A stretch of DNA of 57,395 bases from contig NZ_SGJB01000019.1 in the NCBI RefSeq assembly GCF_006861675.1, forward strand, positions 1-57,395, in the 5' to 3' direction. Positions 44,485 to 53,637 of the stretch are shown piece by piece (within the stretch, counting starts at the first letter, position 1; every line of letters starts with the position of its first letter). The stretch comes from Peptacetobacter hominis. Its GTDB lineage: Bacteria; Bacillota; Clostridia; Peptostreptococcales; Peptostreptococcaceae. Both the position numbers and the translations under genes were made by a program. The notes under the pieces were generated by a model. That model made no database searches. It was given only the letters and a program-made list of their open reading frames with translations, and was not told where the DNA came from.

Positions 44485-46221
44485 ATGCTTGTTTTCGAAG
44501 AGGCAGAAAAATATGAAAAAAGCCTTGAGGAAGATTTCAAGAAAAAATGCGGAATATACTATACACCTGAACCGATAGTGAGATATATTGTGGATTCAAC
44601 AATAGGAAAACACGATATAATGAAAAATCCGATGCCTAGAATACTTGATATGTCATGCGGGTGTGGAAATTTTATTGTAAGCGCATATGAGACATTAAAA
44701 GAAATGATGATCAATAGTTCGTATGAACTATGTAAAAAATATAAAACCGATATTTTCAGAAAAGAAAACATACCAAAATATATTTTTGAAAATTGTATAT
44801 TCGGTTGTGACACAGATGAAAATGCAATCAGGATATTAAAAAAAATGGTTGCTGATGAAATTGGAAATGAATCTAATACAAATATATTTAATGATGATGG
44901 GCTATTTAAGAAATGGAAAGATAAGTTTGACTATGTAATAGGAAATCCACCATATATAGGACATAAACTTCTCTCTAAAGATTACAAAAAGGTTGTTATG
45001 GATTCCTATTCATCTGTATACAGGGACAAGTCTGATCTTTATTTCTGCTTTTATAAAAGAGCAAGAGATTGTCTAAAAAAGGATGGTATAGTTTCTATGA
45101 TAACGCCGAGATACTTTCTTGAAAGTATGTCTGCAACACATCTGAGAAAATATTTAAAGGAAAACACAGAGATTCATGAAATAGTTGATTTTTTGGGGTA
45201 TAGCTCGTTTGGTGAAATAGGTGTTTCAGCATGTATAGTAACATTTAAAATAAAAAGTGATAAAAAAATAAAAACACTTATATATAGAAAAAAGGATGAT
45301 AGTTATAGAAAAAAAGATAACAGGGTATATATTTCTTTACATGACTCTTTATCTGATATATCTAAATTCGAAAAAATAAAAATCGATTATTCAGAGCTAT
45401 CGAATAACTGGATAATAGCAAATCAGAATGATATGAAACTTTATAAGGCTATAGAATCGATGAATAGCCCGAGATTGTATGAAATATCGGAAAGTTTCCA
45501 GGGAATAATTACCGGTTGTGATAAGGCCTTTGTTGTGGATAATGACGATGATAGATTGGATTATGCTGACAAGAATATACTAAAGAAATGGATCAAGAGC
45601 AGGGAGATAGATAGTTACAATATAAATGGAGGAAATAGAACCTTAATCTATTCAAATGATATAAAATCTGACAATTGCTATGAAATATCGGAATTTATAA
45701 GACCATATAAAAATAAACTCGAAAAAAGAAGAGAATGTGTAAATGGAATAAGGAAATGGTATGAACTTCAGTGGGGAAGGGATAAATGTAATTTTGAAAG
45801 AAAGAAAATAATGTACCCATATAAATCAAGAAACAACAGATTTGCTCTGGACAATAATAACTGTTACAGCAGTGCGGATGTATATTCTATGTGTATAAAG
45901 CCTGAATATGAGGAGATATATTCATATGAGTATCTTGTAGGGGTATTAAATTCATCTGTATATGATAAGTATTACAAGATAAATGCAAAAAAAATGAGCA
46001 GAGGAGTATATGACTATTATCCTAATAAAGTTATGGAAATGAAGATATTTAAAGATTCGAATTACGATAAAATAGAAAGTTTATCCAAGGAAATCCTGAA
46101 AATGTATAAAATTCTGGATAAATGTATAGATACTGACAAAATAAAAATATCCTCTTTGATTGAAAAAAATAAAGAAAAAATTGATTTTCTTGTAGAAAAC
46201 TCCGTATCGAAAATATTTTAA
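44485..46221 (+). CDS. camA: CamA-like orphan DNA adenine methyltransferase
   Basis: 578 residues from ATG 44485 (AGGAG 8 bases upstream). N6-adenine methyltransferase of the gamma/type IIG kind: GIYYTPEPIVRYIVD near the start, SAM-binding DMSCGCGNF (about 55-63), catalytic NPPY (154-157), and a C-terminal TaqI/Eco57I-like target-recognition region. No restriction endonuclease or specificity subunit is adjacent. Length, motif positions and the genes around it (wall amidase, ptsH, ptsI) match what I recall of C. difficile CamA (577 residues, methylating the last A of CAAAAA), which influences sporulation and colonisation. Orthology is inferred; target specificity must be measured. Confidence 0.82.
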   Translation: MLVFEEAEKYEKSLEEDFKKKCGIYYTPEPIVRYIVDSTIGKHDIMKNPMPRILDMSCGCGNFIVSAYETLKEMMINSSYELCKKYKTDIFRKENIPKYIFENCIFGCDTDENAIRILKKMVADEIGNESNTNIFNDDGLFKKWKDKFDYVIGNPPYIGHKLLSKDYKKVVMDSYSSVYRDKSDLYFCFYKRARDCLKKDGIVSMITPRYFLESMSATHLRKYLKENTEIHEIVDFLGYSSFGEIGVSACIVTFKIKSDKKIKTLIYRKKDDSYRKKDNRVYISLHDSLSDISKFEKIKIDYSELSNNWIIANQNDMKLYKAIESMNSPRLYEISESFQGIITGCDKAFVVDNDDDRLDYADKNILKKWIKSREIDSYNINGGNRTLIYSNDIKSDNCYEISEFIRPYKNKLEKRRECVNGIRKWYELQWGRDKCNFERKKIMYPYKSRNNRFALDNNNCYSSADVYSMCIKPEYEEIYSYEYLVGVLNSSVYDKYYKINAKKMSRGVYDYYPNKVMEMKIFKDSNYDKIESLSKEILKMYKILDKCIDTDKIKISSLIEKNKEKIDFLVENSVSKIF

Positions 46222-46318
46222 TGCGAACAGTAATACTATTGTGTTTGTTAAATATAAGTAAAAAATAATTGTTTTGGACATATGATATTAGTTTATATTA
46301 CAGTTGTATAAATTTTTG

Positions 46319-46379
46319 TGTGTATACACAAAAAAATTAAAAAATAATATCGACAAAAAAAATGATTTAGTAGTATAAT
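46319..46379 (+). promoter_or_regulatory. Promoter and 12-bp palindrome upstream of ptsH
   Basis: TCGACA (46350-46355), an 18-base spacer and TATAAT (46374-46379). A palindrome TGTGTATACACA (46319-46330) lies 20 bases before the -35 and could be an operator. The leader of about 110 bases has a small GGACA/TGTCC hairpin. No cre-like site was seen. Confidence 0.5.
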
Positions 46380-46497
46380 AATATAGGTATAAGTCGAGTG
46401 GGAACACAAATGAACCATTGGACACAATATGTCCCTATAGATTTAAAAGGGAAATAATCATATAATAGATAAAAAGGATAAACAGGAGGAATTGAAA

Positions 46498-46758
46498 ATG
46501 GAAAAAGTATTAACAGTTGTAAATGAAACAGGATTACACGCTAGACCAGCAGGAATGTTCGTTAAAGGAGCATCTGGATTTAAATCAACAGTAGAAATAG
46601 AAGTTGGTGGGAAAAAAGTAAACGCAAAATCTATAATGGGTGTAATGAGCTTAGGATTATCAAAAGGAACTGAGTTTACTCTAATAGTAAACGGAGAAGA
46701 CGAAGTACAGGCTATGGAAGCTTTATCAGAAATGGTAGAGTCTGGATTTGGTGAATAA
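46498..46758 (+). CDS. ptsH: Phosphocarrier protein HPr
   Basis: 86 residues. The phospho-His site lies in GLHARPAG and the regulatory Ser in KSIMGVMSLGL, as in Gram-positive HPr phosphorylated by HPr kinase. It passes phosphate from Enzyme I to sugar-specific EII components. ATG 46498 has AGGAGGA upstream; an in-frame TTG at 46492 is less likely. It is followed by ptsI. Confidence 0.96.
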   Translation: MEKVLTVVNETGLHARPAGMFVKGASGFKSTVEIEVGGKKVNAKSIMGVMSLGLSKGTEFTLIVNGEDEVQAMEALSEMVESGFGE

Positions 46759-46794
46759 TAATCAGATTTTATATTTATCAGGAGGAAAGGCATT

Positions 46795-48507
46795 ATGGCA
46801 TATAAAGGAACTGGTGCATCTCCAGGTATAGCACTTGGGAAAGCCCTTGTAGTAGAACATAAAGAATTAGTTATAGAAAAAAGAACTGTAACTGATACAG
46901 ATGCAGAAATAGCTAAATTGAGAGAAGCTGTTGCTGTATCAAAAGAGGAACTTACAAAAGTTAAAGAAAAAGCAGCTAAAGAACTTGGTGAAGAAGAAGC
47001 TGAAATATTTGGAGCACATCTTCTTGTTCTTGAAGACCCTGAACTTACAGGAGCTGCAGAAGCTAAAATAGCATCAGAAAACGTTAATGCGGAATTTGCA
47101 TTAAATGAAATAAAAGAAATGTTTGTATCTATGTTCGAATCTATGGACAATGAGTACATGAGAGAGAGAGCAGCAGATATAAAAGACGTAACAAACAGAG
47201 TATTAAGACATATACTTGGAGTTAAAGTGATAGATCTTTCTGCACTTGAAGAGGAAGTTGTACTTGTTGCACACGACCTTACTCCATCAGATACAGCTAC
47301 TATGAACAAGAAGATGGTTCTTGGATTCCTTACAAACATAGGAGGAAGAACTTCTCATACAGCTATAATGGCCAGAACCCTTGAAATAGCAGCAGTAGTA
47401 GGTCTTACTGATATTACTGAAAACGTTAAAGACGGAGATTTCGTAGTATTCAATGGAGATACTGGTGAAGTTATAATAAATCCTGATGAGGAAACAAAAG
47501 CTAAATATGCAGAATTAAAAGCAAAATTTGAAGAAGAGAAAAAAGCTCTAGAACTTCTAAAAGGTAAAGAGTCAGTAACTCTTGATGGAAGAAAAGTTGA
47601 GCTTGCAGGAAATATAGGAACTCCAAATGATATAGAAGGTCTTATAAAGAATGATGCTGAAGGTGTTGGTCTTTATAGAACAGAATTCCTATACATGGAT
47701 TCAGATAAACTTCCTGAAGAAGATACTCAGTTTGAGGCATACAAAGCAGTTCTTGAAGGAATGAACGGTAAACCAATCGTTATAAGAACTCTTGATATAG
47801 GTGGAGATAAAAAACTTGACTATCTTCCACTTGATGAGGAAATGAACCCATTCCTTGGATACAGAGCTATAAGATTATGTCTTGATAGAACTGATATATT
47901 CAAAACTCAGCTTAGAGCTTTATACAGAGCAAGTGTATATGGAAAACTTAGAATAATGTTCCCTATGATATCTTCTCTTGAAGAGCTTCTAAAAGCTAAG
48001 GAAGTTGTAGCAGAAGTTTTAGCTGAACTTGACGCTGAAGGAATAGAGTACGCAAAAGATGTTGAAATAGGTATGATGATAGAGGTTCCATCTGCAGCTG
48101 TAATATCAGATGTACTTGCTAAGCACGTTGATTTCTTCTCTATAGGAACAAACGACCTTATACAGTACACTACAGCAGTAGACAGAATGAACCAGAAGAT
48201 AAGCTACCTTTACAACCAGTTCAACCCGGCAGTTCTAAGACTTATAAAAATGGTTATAGACAACGCACACAAAGAAGGAAAATGGGTTGGAATGTGTGGA
48301 GAAGCAGCAGGAGATCAGATGATGATACCTATATTATTGGGATTCGGTCTTGATGAATTCTCAATGTCTCCTATATCAATACTTCCAGCAAGAAAACTTA
48401 TAACATCTGTAAACGAGGCAGATATGAAGAAGTTTGCTGATGAAGTTTTAGCTATGGGAACTGCTGAAGAAATAAGAAGCCACGTAGAAAAAACTTTCTG
48501 CAAATAA
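46795..48507 (+). CDS. ptsI: PTS Enzyme I
   Basis: 570 residues, usual length. Active-site His in GGRTSHTAIMART; PEP-utilising barrel with VGLYRTEFLYM, GYRAIRLCLDR, MIEVPSAAVI and SIGTNDLIQYTTAVDR. It takes phosphate from PEP and passes it to HPr. Its codon use is richer in GCT/GCA and AAC than the neighbours', consistent with high expression. Confidence 0.97.
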   Translation: MAYKGTGASPGIALGKALVVEHKELVIEKRTVTDTDAEIAKLREAVAVSKEELTKVKEKAAKELGEEEAEIFGAHLLVLEDPELTGAAEAKIASENVNAEFALNEIKEMFVSMFESMDNEYMRERAADIKDVTNRVLRHILGVKVIDLSALEEEVVLVAHDLTPSDTATMNKKMVLGFLTNIGGRTSHTAIMARTLEIAAVVGLTDITENVKDGDFVVFNGDTGEVIINPDEETKAKYAELKAKFEEEKKALELLKGKESVTLDGRKVELAGNIGTPNDIEGLIKNDAEGVGLYRTEFLYMDSDKLPEEDTQFEAYKAVLEGMNGKPIVIRTLDIGGDKKLDYLPLDEEMNPFLGYRAIRLCLDRTDIFKTQLRALYRASVYGKLRIMFPMISSLEELLKAKEVVAEVLAELDAEGIEYAKDVEIGMMIEVPSAAVISDVLAKHVDFFSIGTNDLIQYTTAVDRMNQKISYLYNQFNPAVLRLIKMVIDNAHKEGKWVGMCGEAAGDQMMIPILLGFGLDEFSMSPISILPARKLITSVNEADMKKFADEVLAMGTAEEIRSHVEKTFCK

Positions 48508-48523
48508 TATAATAGTAATATAT

Positions 48524-48551
48524 GGAGATCTGTAAAACAGGTCTCCTTTTT
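48524..48551 (+). terminator. Terminator after ptsI
   Basis: GGAGATCTG-TAAAA-CAGGTCTCC (one wobble pair) plus T run. Confidence 0.85.
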
Positions 48552-48632
48552 ATATATAGCTATGAAAACGTAAGTATTTTATGATATAATTATTTGTAAG
48601 AAAAAATATTATCCTTATATGGAGGTAAAAAT

Positions 48633-49142
48633 ATGGAAAATATAATATACAGAAATCCATCTGTTGAAGATGCACAGAAAATAGTAGACTTTTATAATTT
48701 TGTGGGTGGAGAGACAAGTTATTTAAGTTTTGAAAAAGACGAGTATCCACTTGATGTAGAGGCTCAGGTTGCATCTATAAAATCTCTTGAGGGAAATCAG
48801 ACAAATATAATGATAATGGCTATGGATGGAGAAGAAATAGCAGGTATAGCTACAATAAACTCAAGTCATAAGATAAAATCAAGACATGAAGGAGAACTAG
48901 GAATAGTTGTAGCTAAAAAGTATCAGGGAAAAGGAATAGGAACTGAACTTATAAAAAGACTTATAGAGTGGGCAAGAGGAAATGGAGTAACTACAAGAAT
49001 AAAACTTGATACAAGAGCTGACAATACAAATGCTGTGTCTTTATATCTTAAATTTGGATTCCAGTTTGAAGGTTGCCTAAAAAATTCAACTTTATTAAAC
49101 GGAAAATACTACGATTTATACGTTATGGGAATGATGCTATAA
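48633..49142 (+). CDS. GNAT-family N-acetyltransferase
   Basis: 169 residues. The acetyl-CoA-binding motif is LGIVVAKKYQGKGIGTELIKRL (Q-x-x-G-x-G), followed by LDTRADNTNAVSLYLKFGFQFEG. It resembles RimJ/RimL- or diamine-acetyltransferase-like proteins; the substrate is unknown. Single-gene unit with an extended -10 (TGATATAAT) near 48584 and a terminator. Confidence 0.9.
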   Translation: MENIIYRNPSVEDAQKIVDFYNFVGGETSYLSFEKDEYPLDVEAQVASIKSLEGNQTNIMIMAMDGEEIAGIATINSSHKIKSRHEGELGIVVAKKYQGKGIGTELIKRLIEWARGNGVTTRIKLDTRADNTNAVSLYLKFGFQFEGCLKNSTLLNGKYYDLYVMGMML

Positions 49143-49157
49143 AGATATAAAATATAT

Positions 49158-49189
49158 AATGAGCCTTATCAAAGGCTCATTATTTTTTT
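49158..49189 (+). terminator. Terminator after the GNAT gene
   Basis: AATGAGCC-TTATCAAA-GGCTCATT followed by a T run. Confidence 0.88.
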
Positions 49190-49203
49190 GAAACTATATC
49201 AGG

Positions 49204-49232
49204 TGGACAATTTATAAAAAATAGATTAAAAT
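49204..49232 (+). promoter_or_regulatory. Promoter of the lipoprotein gene
   Basis: TGGACA (49204-49209), a 17-base spacer and TAAAAT (49227-49232), 40 bases before ATG 49272. Confidence 0.5.
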
Positions 49233-49271
49233 AGTATGAGTGAAAAGAAGTTTGTATCGGAGGTAAAAATA

Positions 49272-50084
49272 ATGATAAAAAGTATAAAAGTTCTGGCATC
49301 AGCGGTACTTGTATCTTCAGTAATTTTATCATCAGTAGGCTGTACAAAGCAGAATCTTTCTGATAAGGTTACTGAAAGCAACCTTAACTCTGTTGTAAGT
49401 GATTATACTCAGATATACAATTATTACGAAAAGCTTAGAGTTGCTCTTGTTGATATAGATAAAATAAAACAGAGTGGAGAAGGAGAAACGAATCTTAAAA
49501 AGCTTCAGAGTGAAGTTGAAACAAATCTTGAAAAAGTAAAAAAACTTGATTATGATTATATAAATCTTTATGAGGCGAGAGAATATCTTGAAGATTGTTA
49601 TAAAGATGTTAAAAAAGCATCTGAAAAGGCACTTTCTGATGAAAAGAATTATAATTCGTCTATAGTAGATTTTAAGGAAGATTTTGCGGAATTTAAACAG
49701 TCTATGGCTCTGGCAAGAAAAGATATATCATCTATAAGAGGTGGTTCTGTGGAAATAGAAGATAATCAGGTTCCGGTAACTAATGAAGAAACTACTGATG
49801 AAAATTCTTCAGGAGCCCTTGATAATGTAATAGATTCAGCAAAGGATCGGATTGAATCGGCAGCTCTTTCTGATGATTTGAAAAAAGCGATAGAAGAAAA
49901 TGCATATCTTTCAGGTCAGGAATATAGAGCAAATGGTGGAACAGAAGCAGATGCAGAAAAAAAAGCAAAAGAGATGTTTGCCGAACTTGAAAATGATAAC
50001 CCTATAGATGCTTCTCAGAAATCTGCAGCTGAAAGTGCATATGTTTCAGCATTTAAAAAAGGATTTGATGAGTATAAAAAATAA
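49272..50084 (+). CDS. Predicted coiled-coil lipoprotein of unknown function
   Basis: 270 residues from ATG 49272 (GGAGG upstream; an in-frame ATG at 49236 lacks one). The signal peptide ends at a lipobox-like SSVGC with Cys24, followed by TK, so the protein should be lipid-anchored outside. The body is helical and charged, with heptad-like stretches (about 45-140), an acidic Thr/Glu/Asn linker near 175-190, and a C-terminal helical part. No family recognised with confidence. Confidence 0.75.
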   Translation: MIKSIKVLASAVLVSSVILSSVGCTKQNLSDKVTESNLNSVVSDYTQIYNYYEKLRVALVDIDKIKQSGEGETNLKKLQSEVETNLEKVKKLDYDYINLYEAREYLEDCYKDVKKASEKALSDEKNYNSSIVDFKEDFAEFKQSMALARKDISSIRGGSVEIEDNQVPVTNEETTDENSSGALDNVIDSAKDRIESAALSDDLKKAIEENAYLSGQEYRANGGTEADAEKKAKEMFAELENDNPIDASQKSAAESAYVSAFKKGFDEYKK

Positions 50085-50105
50085 ATTACAGTGATAATTG
50101 ATATC

Positions 50106-50138
50106 AAAAGTCTATAACTATTGTTATAGACTTTTTTT
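50106..50138 (+). terminator. Terminator after the lipoprotein gene
   Basis: AAAAGTCTATAAC-TATT-GTTATAGACTTTT and T run. Confidence 0.88.
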
Positions 50139-50312
50139 AATAAAGTAAAATCGAGATGTAGAATTAAAAAATATAGACAGAATAATATGAAAATAACAAA
50201 AATAGATGATTAAAAAATTTTTTATATCAAAAAAAGATAAAACACTTGATTTTATTCTCGAATATAATTAAACTGAAACAGTATTTTTAAATTTGAGGGG
50301 GATTACTAAATT

Positions 50313-51965
50313 ATGAGGACTTTAAAACCACAGCTGGTACATTCCATTAAAGGATATAGTGCTGGGGATTTTAGAAAGGATTTTGTATCGGGAGTGATAG
50401 TTGCCATAATAGCGCTTCCGCTTTCGATAGCGCTTGCACTTGCTTCGGGAGTAGGTCCTGAGCAGGGGATATATACTGCTATAATAGCTGGATTTGTTAT
50501 ATCTATGCTTGGGGGAAGTAAAGTTCAGATAGCCGGACCTACAGCAGCATTTGCATCTATAGTTGCCGGGGTTGTAGCTACAGAAGGTATGGGTGGACTT
50601 GCAACAGCTACAGTTCTTGCTGGGATATTTCTGATTCTTATGGGAGTATTCAAGATGGGAAATCTTATAAAGTTTATACCTTACAGTATTACTACAGGAT
50701 TTACATCGGGAATAGCTGTTACTATATTTGTAGGACAGATAAAAGATTTTGCAGGGATAACTTTTAAGAATTCACCTGTAGAAACTCTTGAAAAGTTAAA
50801 AGAAGTTTTTTTAAATATATCTACATTAAATGTTCAGGCTCTTGTAATAGGATTTATTTCTTTATTTATATTTATTTTATGGCCTAAAGTATCTGAAAAG
50901 ATACCAGGATCTTTTATTGCAGTAATATTTACATCAGTAATAGTCTATTTAACAGATATGAATGTAAATACAATAGGAGATTTATATACAATATCTTCAT
51001 CTCTTCCGGAATTTACAGTTCCGGATATATCATATCAGACAGTTAGAAATGTTCTTCCAGATGCGTTTACAATAGCAATACTTGCGGCAATAGAATCTCT
51101 TCTTTCATGTGTTGTTGCCGATGGAATGATAGGAAGTAGACACAATTCAAATATGGAACTTGTTGCACAGGGAGCAGGAAATACCTTATCAGCTCTTTTT
51201 GGTGGAATACCGGCTACAGGAGCCATAGCAAGAACTGCCGCAAATATAAAAAATGGAGCGGTTTCTCCGGTATCAGGTATGGTTCATGCGGTGATACTTC
51301 TTATGATATTAATTTTCCTTATGCCTTATGCAGCGTTGATACCTATGCCATGTATAGCAGCTATACTTTTTGTAGTTGCTTACAATATGAGTGAATGGAG
51401 AGAATTCAGTGAAATTATAAGAGAATCTCCAAAAAGTGATATACTTGTGCTTTTGACGACATTTGTACTTACAGTGGTATTTGACCTGGTAATAGCGATA
51501 GGAGTAGGACTTGTTATGGCATCACTTCTATTTATGAGAAGAATGGCGGATGTAACAGATGTATATGGATGGAAATATATAGAAGATGAAGATGAAAATT
51601 ACGATGAAGATACTGATTCAGGAAATATAAAATTAAAAGCGGTACCTAAAAATGTTCTTGTATTTGAAATAACAGGACCTATGTTTTTTGGAGCTGCGGA
51701 TAAGATAAGCAATGTTGCATTTGATAAAAGTAAAAAAGCTATTATACTTAGAATGAGAAGTGTACCAGCTGTAGATACTACAGCACTAAACAGACTGAGA
51801 GATCTTAATAAAAAATGTAAAAGATATAATGTTCAGCTTATATTTGCACATGTAAATGAACAACCTTTATCAATGATGGAAAAAGCAGGATTTGTAGATG
51901 AAATAGGAAAGGATAATATATGTCCTAGTATAGATTCAGCGCTTGAAAGAGCTGAACACATATAA
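50313..51965 (+). CDS. SulP-family anion transporter with STAS domain
   Basis: 550 residues. The SulP membrane domain (about 1-405) has FVSGVIVAIIALPLSIALALASGV, GGSKVQIAGPTAAFASIV and GGIPATGAIARTAANIKNGA. A STAS domain follows (about 445-550: VLVFEITGPMFFGAADKI). The family carries sulfate, bicarbonate or dicarboxylates, coupled to Na+ or H+; the substrate here is unknown. A GAGGGGG ribosome site precedes ATG 50313. Confidence 0.93.
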   Translation: MRTLKPQLVHSIKGYSAGDFRKDFVSGVIVAIIALPLSIALALASGVGPEQGIYTAIIAGFVISMLGGSKVQIAGPTAAFASIVAGVVATEGMGGLATATVLAGIFLILMGVFKMGNLIKFIPYSITTGFTSGIAVTIFVGQIKDFAGITFKNSPVETLEKLKEVFLNISTLNVQALVIGFISLFIFILWPKVSEKIPGSFIAVIFTSVIVYLTDMNVNTIGDLYTISSSLPEFTVPDISYQTVRNVLPDAFTIAILAAIESLLSCVVADGMIGSRHNSNMELVAQGAGNTLSALFGGIPATGAIARTAANIKNGAVSPVSGMVHAVILLMILIFLMPYAALIPMPCIAAILFVVAYNMSEWREFSEIIRESPKSDILVLLTTFVLTVVFDLVIAIGVGLVMASLLFMRRMADVTDVYGWKYIEDEDENYDEDTDSGNIKLKAVPKNVLVFEITGPMFFGAADKISNVAFDKSKKAIILRMRSVPAVDTTALNRLRDLNKKCKRYNVQLIFAHVNEQPLSMMEKAGFVDEIGKDNICPSIDSALERAEHI

Positions 51966-51981
51966 TAATAAGGTATATGTA

Positions 51982-52011
51982 TTGACCGGATGCAGTTTGT
52001 AGAGCTATAAT
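51982..52011 (+). promoter_or_regulatory. Promoter of the DUF134 gene
   Basis: TTGACC (51982-51987), an 18-base spacer and TATAAT (52006-52011). Confidence 0.55.
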
Positions 52012-52042
52012 TAATTATAATAGAATTTATGGGAGGACTGCT

Positions 52043-52399
52043 ATGTCAAGACCAAGAAAATGGAGAAGAGTATGTAATCTTCCTTTCAGTACAGAATTTC
52101 GGCCGGTCGATTGTGAAGAAAGCCATGAAATAATAGTAATGTCTGTAGATGAATATGAAACTATAAGACTTATAGATCTTCAGGAAATGACTCAGGAAGA
52201 ATGTTCTGTTCAGATGGATATAGCAAGAACGACTGTACAAAGAATATACAATGAAGCAAGAAAAAAACTTGCAGATGCAGTTGTAAATGGAAAAATCCTT
52301 AGAATAGAAGGTGGAGACTACAAAATCTGTGAAGGTTTCAGAGTCAGCTGTGCATGTGAACAGTGCAGACATGAAAATGAATGTGAAGAATGTAAATAG
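52043..52399 (+). CDS. DUF134 (UPF0251) family DNA-binding protein
   Basis: 118 residues. Start MSRPRKWRRVCNLP, the SVDEYETIRLIDLQEMTQEEC segment, and a helix-turn-helix of sigma-70 region 4 type (SVQMDIARTTVQRIYNEAR) define the family. The C-terminal Cys-rich end (CACEQCRHENECEEC) probably binds a metal or an iron-sulfur cluster. The regulatory target is unknown. Confidence 0.9.
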   Translation: MSRPRKWRRVCNLPFSTEFRPVDCEESHEIIVMSVDEYETIRLIDLQEMTQEECSVQMDIARTTVQRIYNEARKKLADAVVNGKILRIEGGDYKICEGFRVSCACEQCRHENECEECK

Positions 52400-52437
52400 G
52401 AGCATACTCAATAACAAAATAGTTATAAAAACATATT

Positions 52438-52476
52438 ACCCATCATATGTATTTCTTATATATGATGGGTATTTTT
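52438..52476 (+). terminator. Terminator after the DUF134 gene
   Basis: ACCCATCATAT/ATATGATGGGT stem followed by ATTTTT. Confidence 0.85.
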
Positions 52477-53077
52477 ATAAGTATTAACTTATAAATAAAT
52501 ATTAAAAATAAAATAATTTACTATAAATGTGATGAGAAAAAAAAGACGATAAATCACATCCAAACAGTTAAAATACAGTTATCAAAAGAGTTTTACAGAT
52601 ATCTATATGATTATATTCATAAAATAAATGTATGCTTTATATCTTTGTATATGAAACAACCTACAATGCTGTTGCAGGATGTTTGTGGAAAATGTTTTGT
52701 AAATGAACATATAACATTAAAATGAATTGAAATGAAGGCTTATATTCAAAATAGATAAAAAACAGTATAGAAACAAACAAACAACATATATACAGGTTGC
52801 ATGTATGTAGGATAATAAAAACATGATAAAAGAAACAAACTCATATGCGAAAGCAAGTTGTTTCAATGGGTTAAAGAAATAACAGCTATTTTTAAATCTA
52901 AAACCAATAATGCATATTCGCAGATAAAATGAAATAAATTATTCATAATAAATTTTCTGAAGCTTTGCAAAATAAAGAAAAATGAACTTGTATTTTCTGA
53001 TATCCTGCATTATTATATAGACAGAAGGAATAATACTTTATTATAAATTATAAAAAATATGTATGGAGGTGCTTATC
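52477..53077. other. 600-base gene-free region with several hairpins
   Basis: No ORF with a ribosome site is visible. Hairpin-like elements: an imperfect one near 52652-52684 (GAAACAACCTACAA...TTGCAGGATGTTT), and GAAACAA...TTGTTTC near 52831-52865. The GAAACAA motif opens both. A structured RNA or a long leader for the gene at 53078 is possible, but no promoter-terminator pair was found. Confidence 0.3.
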
Positions 53078-53449
53078 ATGAAAAGAAGAATAGGAACTAT
53101 ATTATTAGGAGCAGTTTTAACTTTATCAGTTGCAACAGCTGTATACGCTCAGGAAAAAGATACAAAAGTAAAAGATGATATAAGTATAAGTGCAGGCTAT
53201 ACAAACGATCCAGCCGAAGTGGAATCATATATATATGAAAATCTTGGACTAAATAAAGAAGAAGTTGAACTTGTATATAATCCTGAAGGAAGTAGCATAG
53301 ATAGAGAGTTTCTGAAATCAAGTTGTTATGTTTTCGATGCAAATTCAGAAGATAGTGAATACGATGGTGTAAGTGTACTTGTAAATAAGAAAACATTCAA
53401 ATTATATACTTATGATGCAAAACATAATCTTATACCTATGAACCAGTAA
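53078..53449 (+). CDS. Small secreted protein of unknown function
   Basis: 123 residues from ATG 53078 (GGAGGTG upstream). The signal peptide ends at VYA-Q (about residue 24). The mature part is about 100 residues and acidic, with one Cys and a Tyr-rich C-terminal half (VNKKTFKLYTYDAKHN). No family recognised. Transcribed alone. Confidence 0.7.
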   Translation: MKRRIGTILLGAVLTLSVATAVYAQEKDTKVKDDISISAGYTNDPAEVESYIYENLGLNKEEVELVYNPEGSSIDREFLKSSCYVFDANSEDSEYDGVSVLVNKKTFKLYTYDAKHNLIPMNQ

Positions 53450-53472
53450 ATAAAAATTTATATTGTTGACAA

Positions 53473-53524
53473 AAAAGTCTTTATTTGCAGTAGATTAAGC
53501 TGTTAATAAAGGCTTTTATTTTTT
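53473..53524 (+). terminator. Terminator after the small secreted protein gene
   Basis: AAAAGTCTTTATT/AATAAAGGCTTTT arms (one wobble) around a 19-base loop, then TATTTTTT. Confidence 0.7.
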
Positions 53525-53637
53525 CTATAGACACTGCCATGGACATAATATCGTTTGAAAAGTTTTTAATTATAGTATAAAATATTCAGCATAGCCGGTG
53601 TCGGCTTTATTGATCGGAATCGAAAAGGAGTGATGTA

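Noticed and set aside
44485..46221. Part of a restriction-modification or BREX defence system
   Set aside because: No nuclease, specificity subunit or other defence gene is adjacent; neighbours are wall and PTS genes, and the match to CamA is better.
46458..47339. Long minus-strand reading frame (293 residues)
   Set aside because: It is a shadow of ptsH-ptsI, Ser/Ile-rich, and would cross two certain genes.
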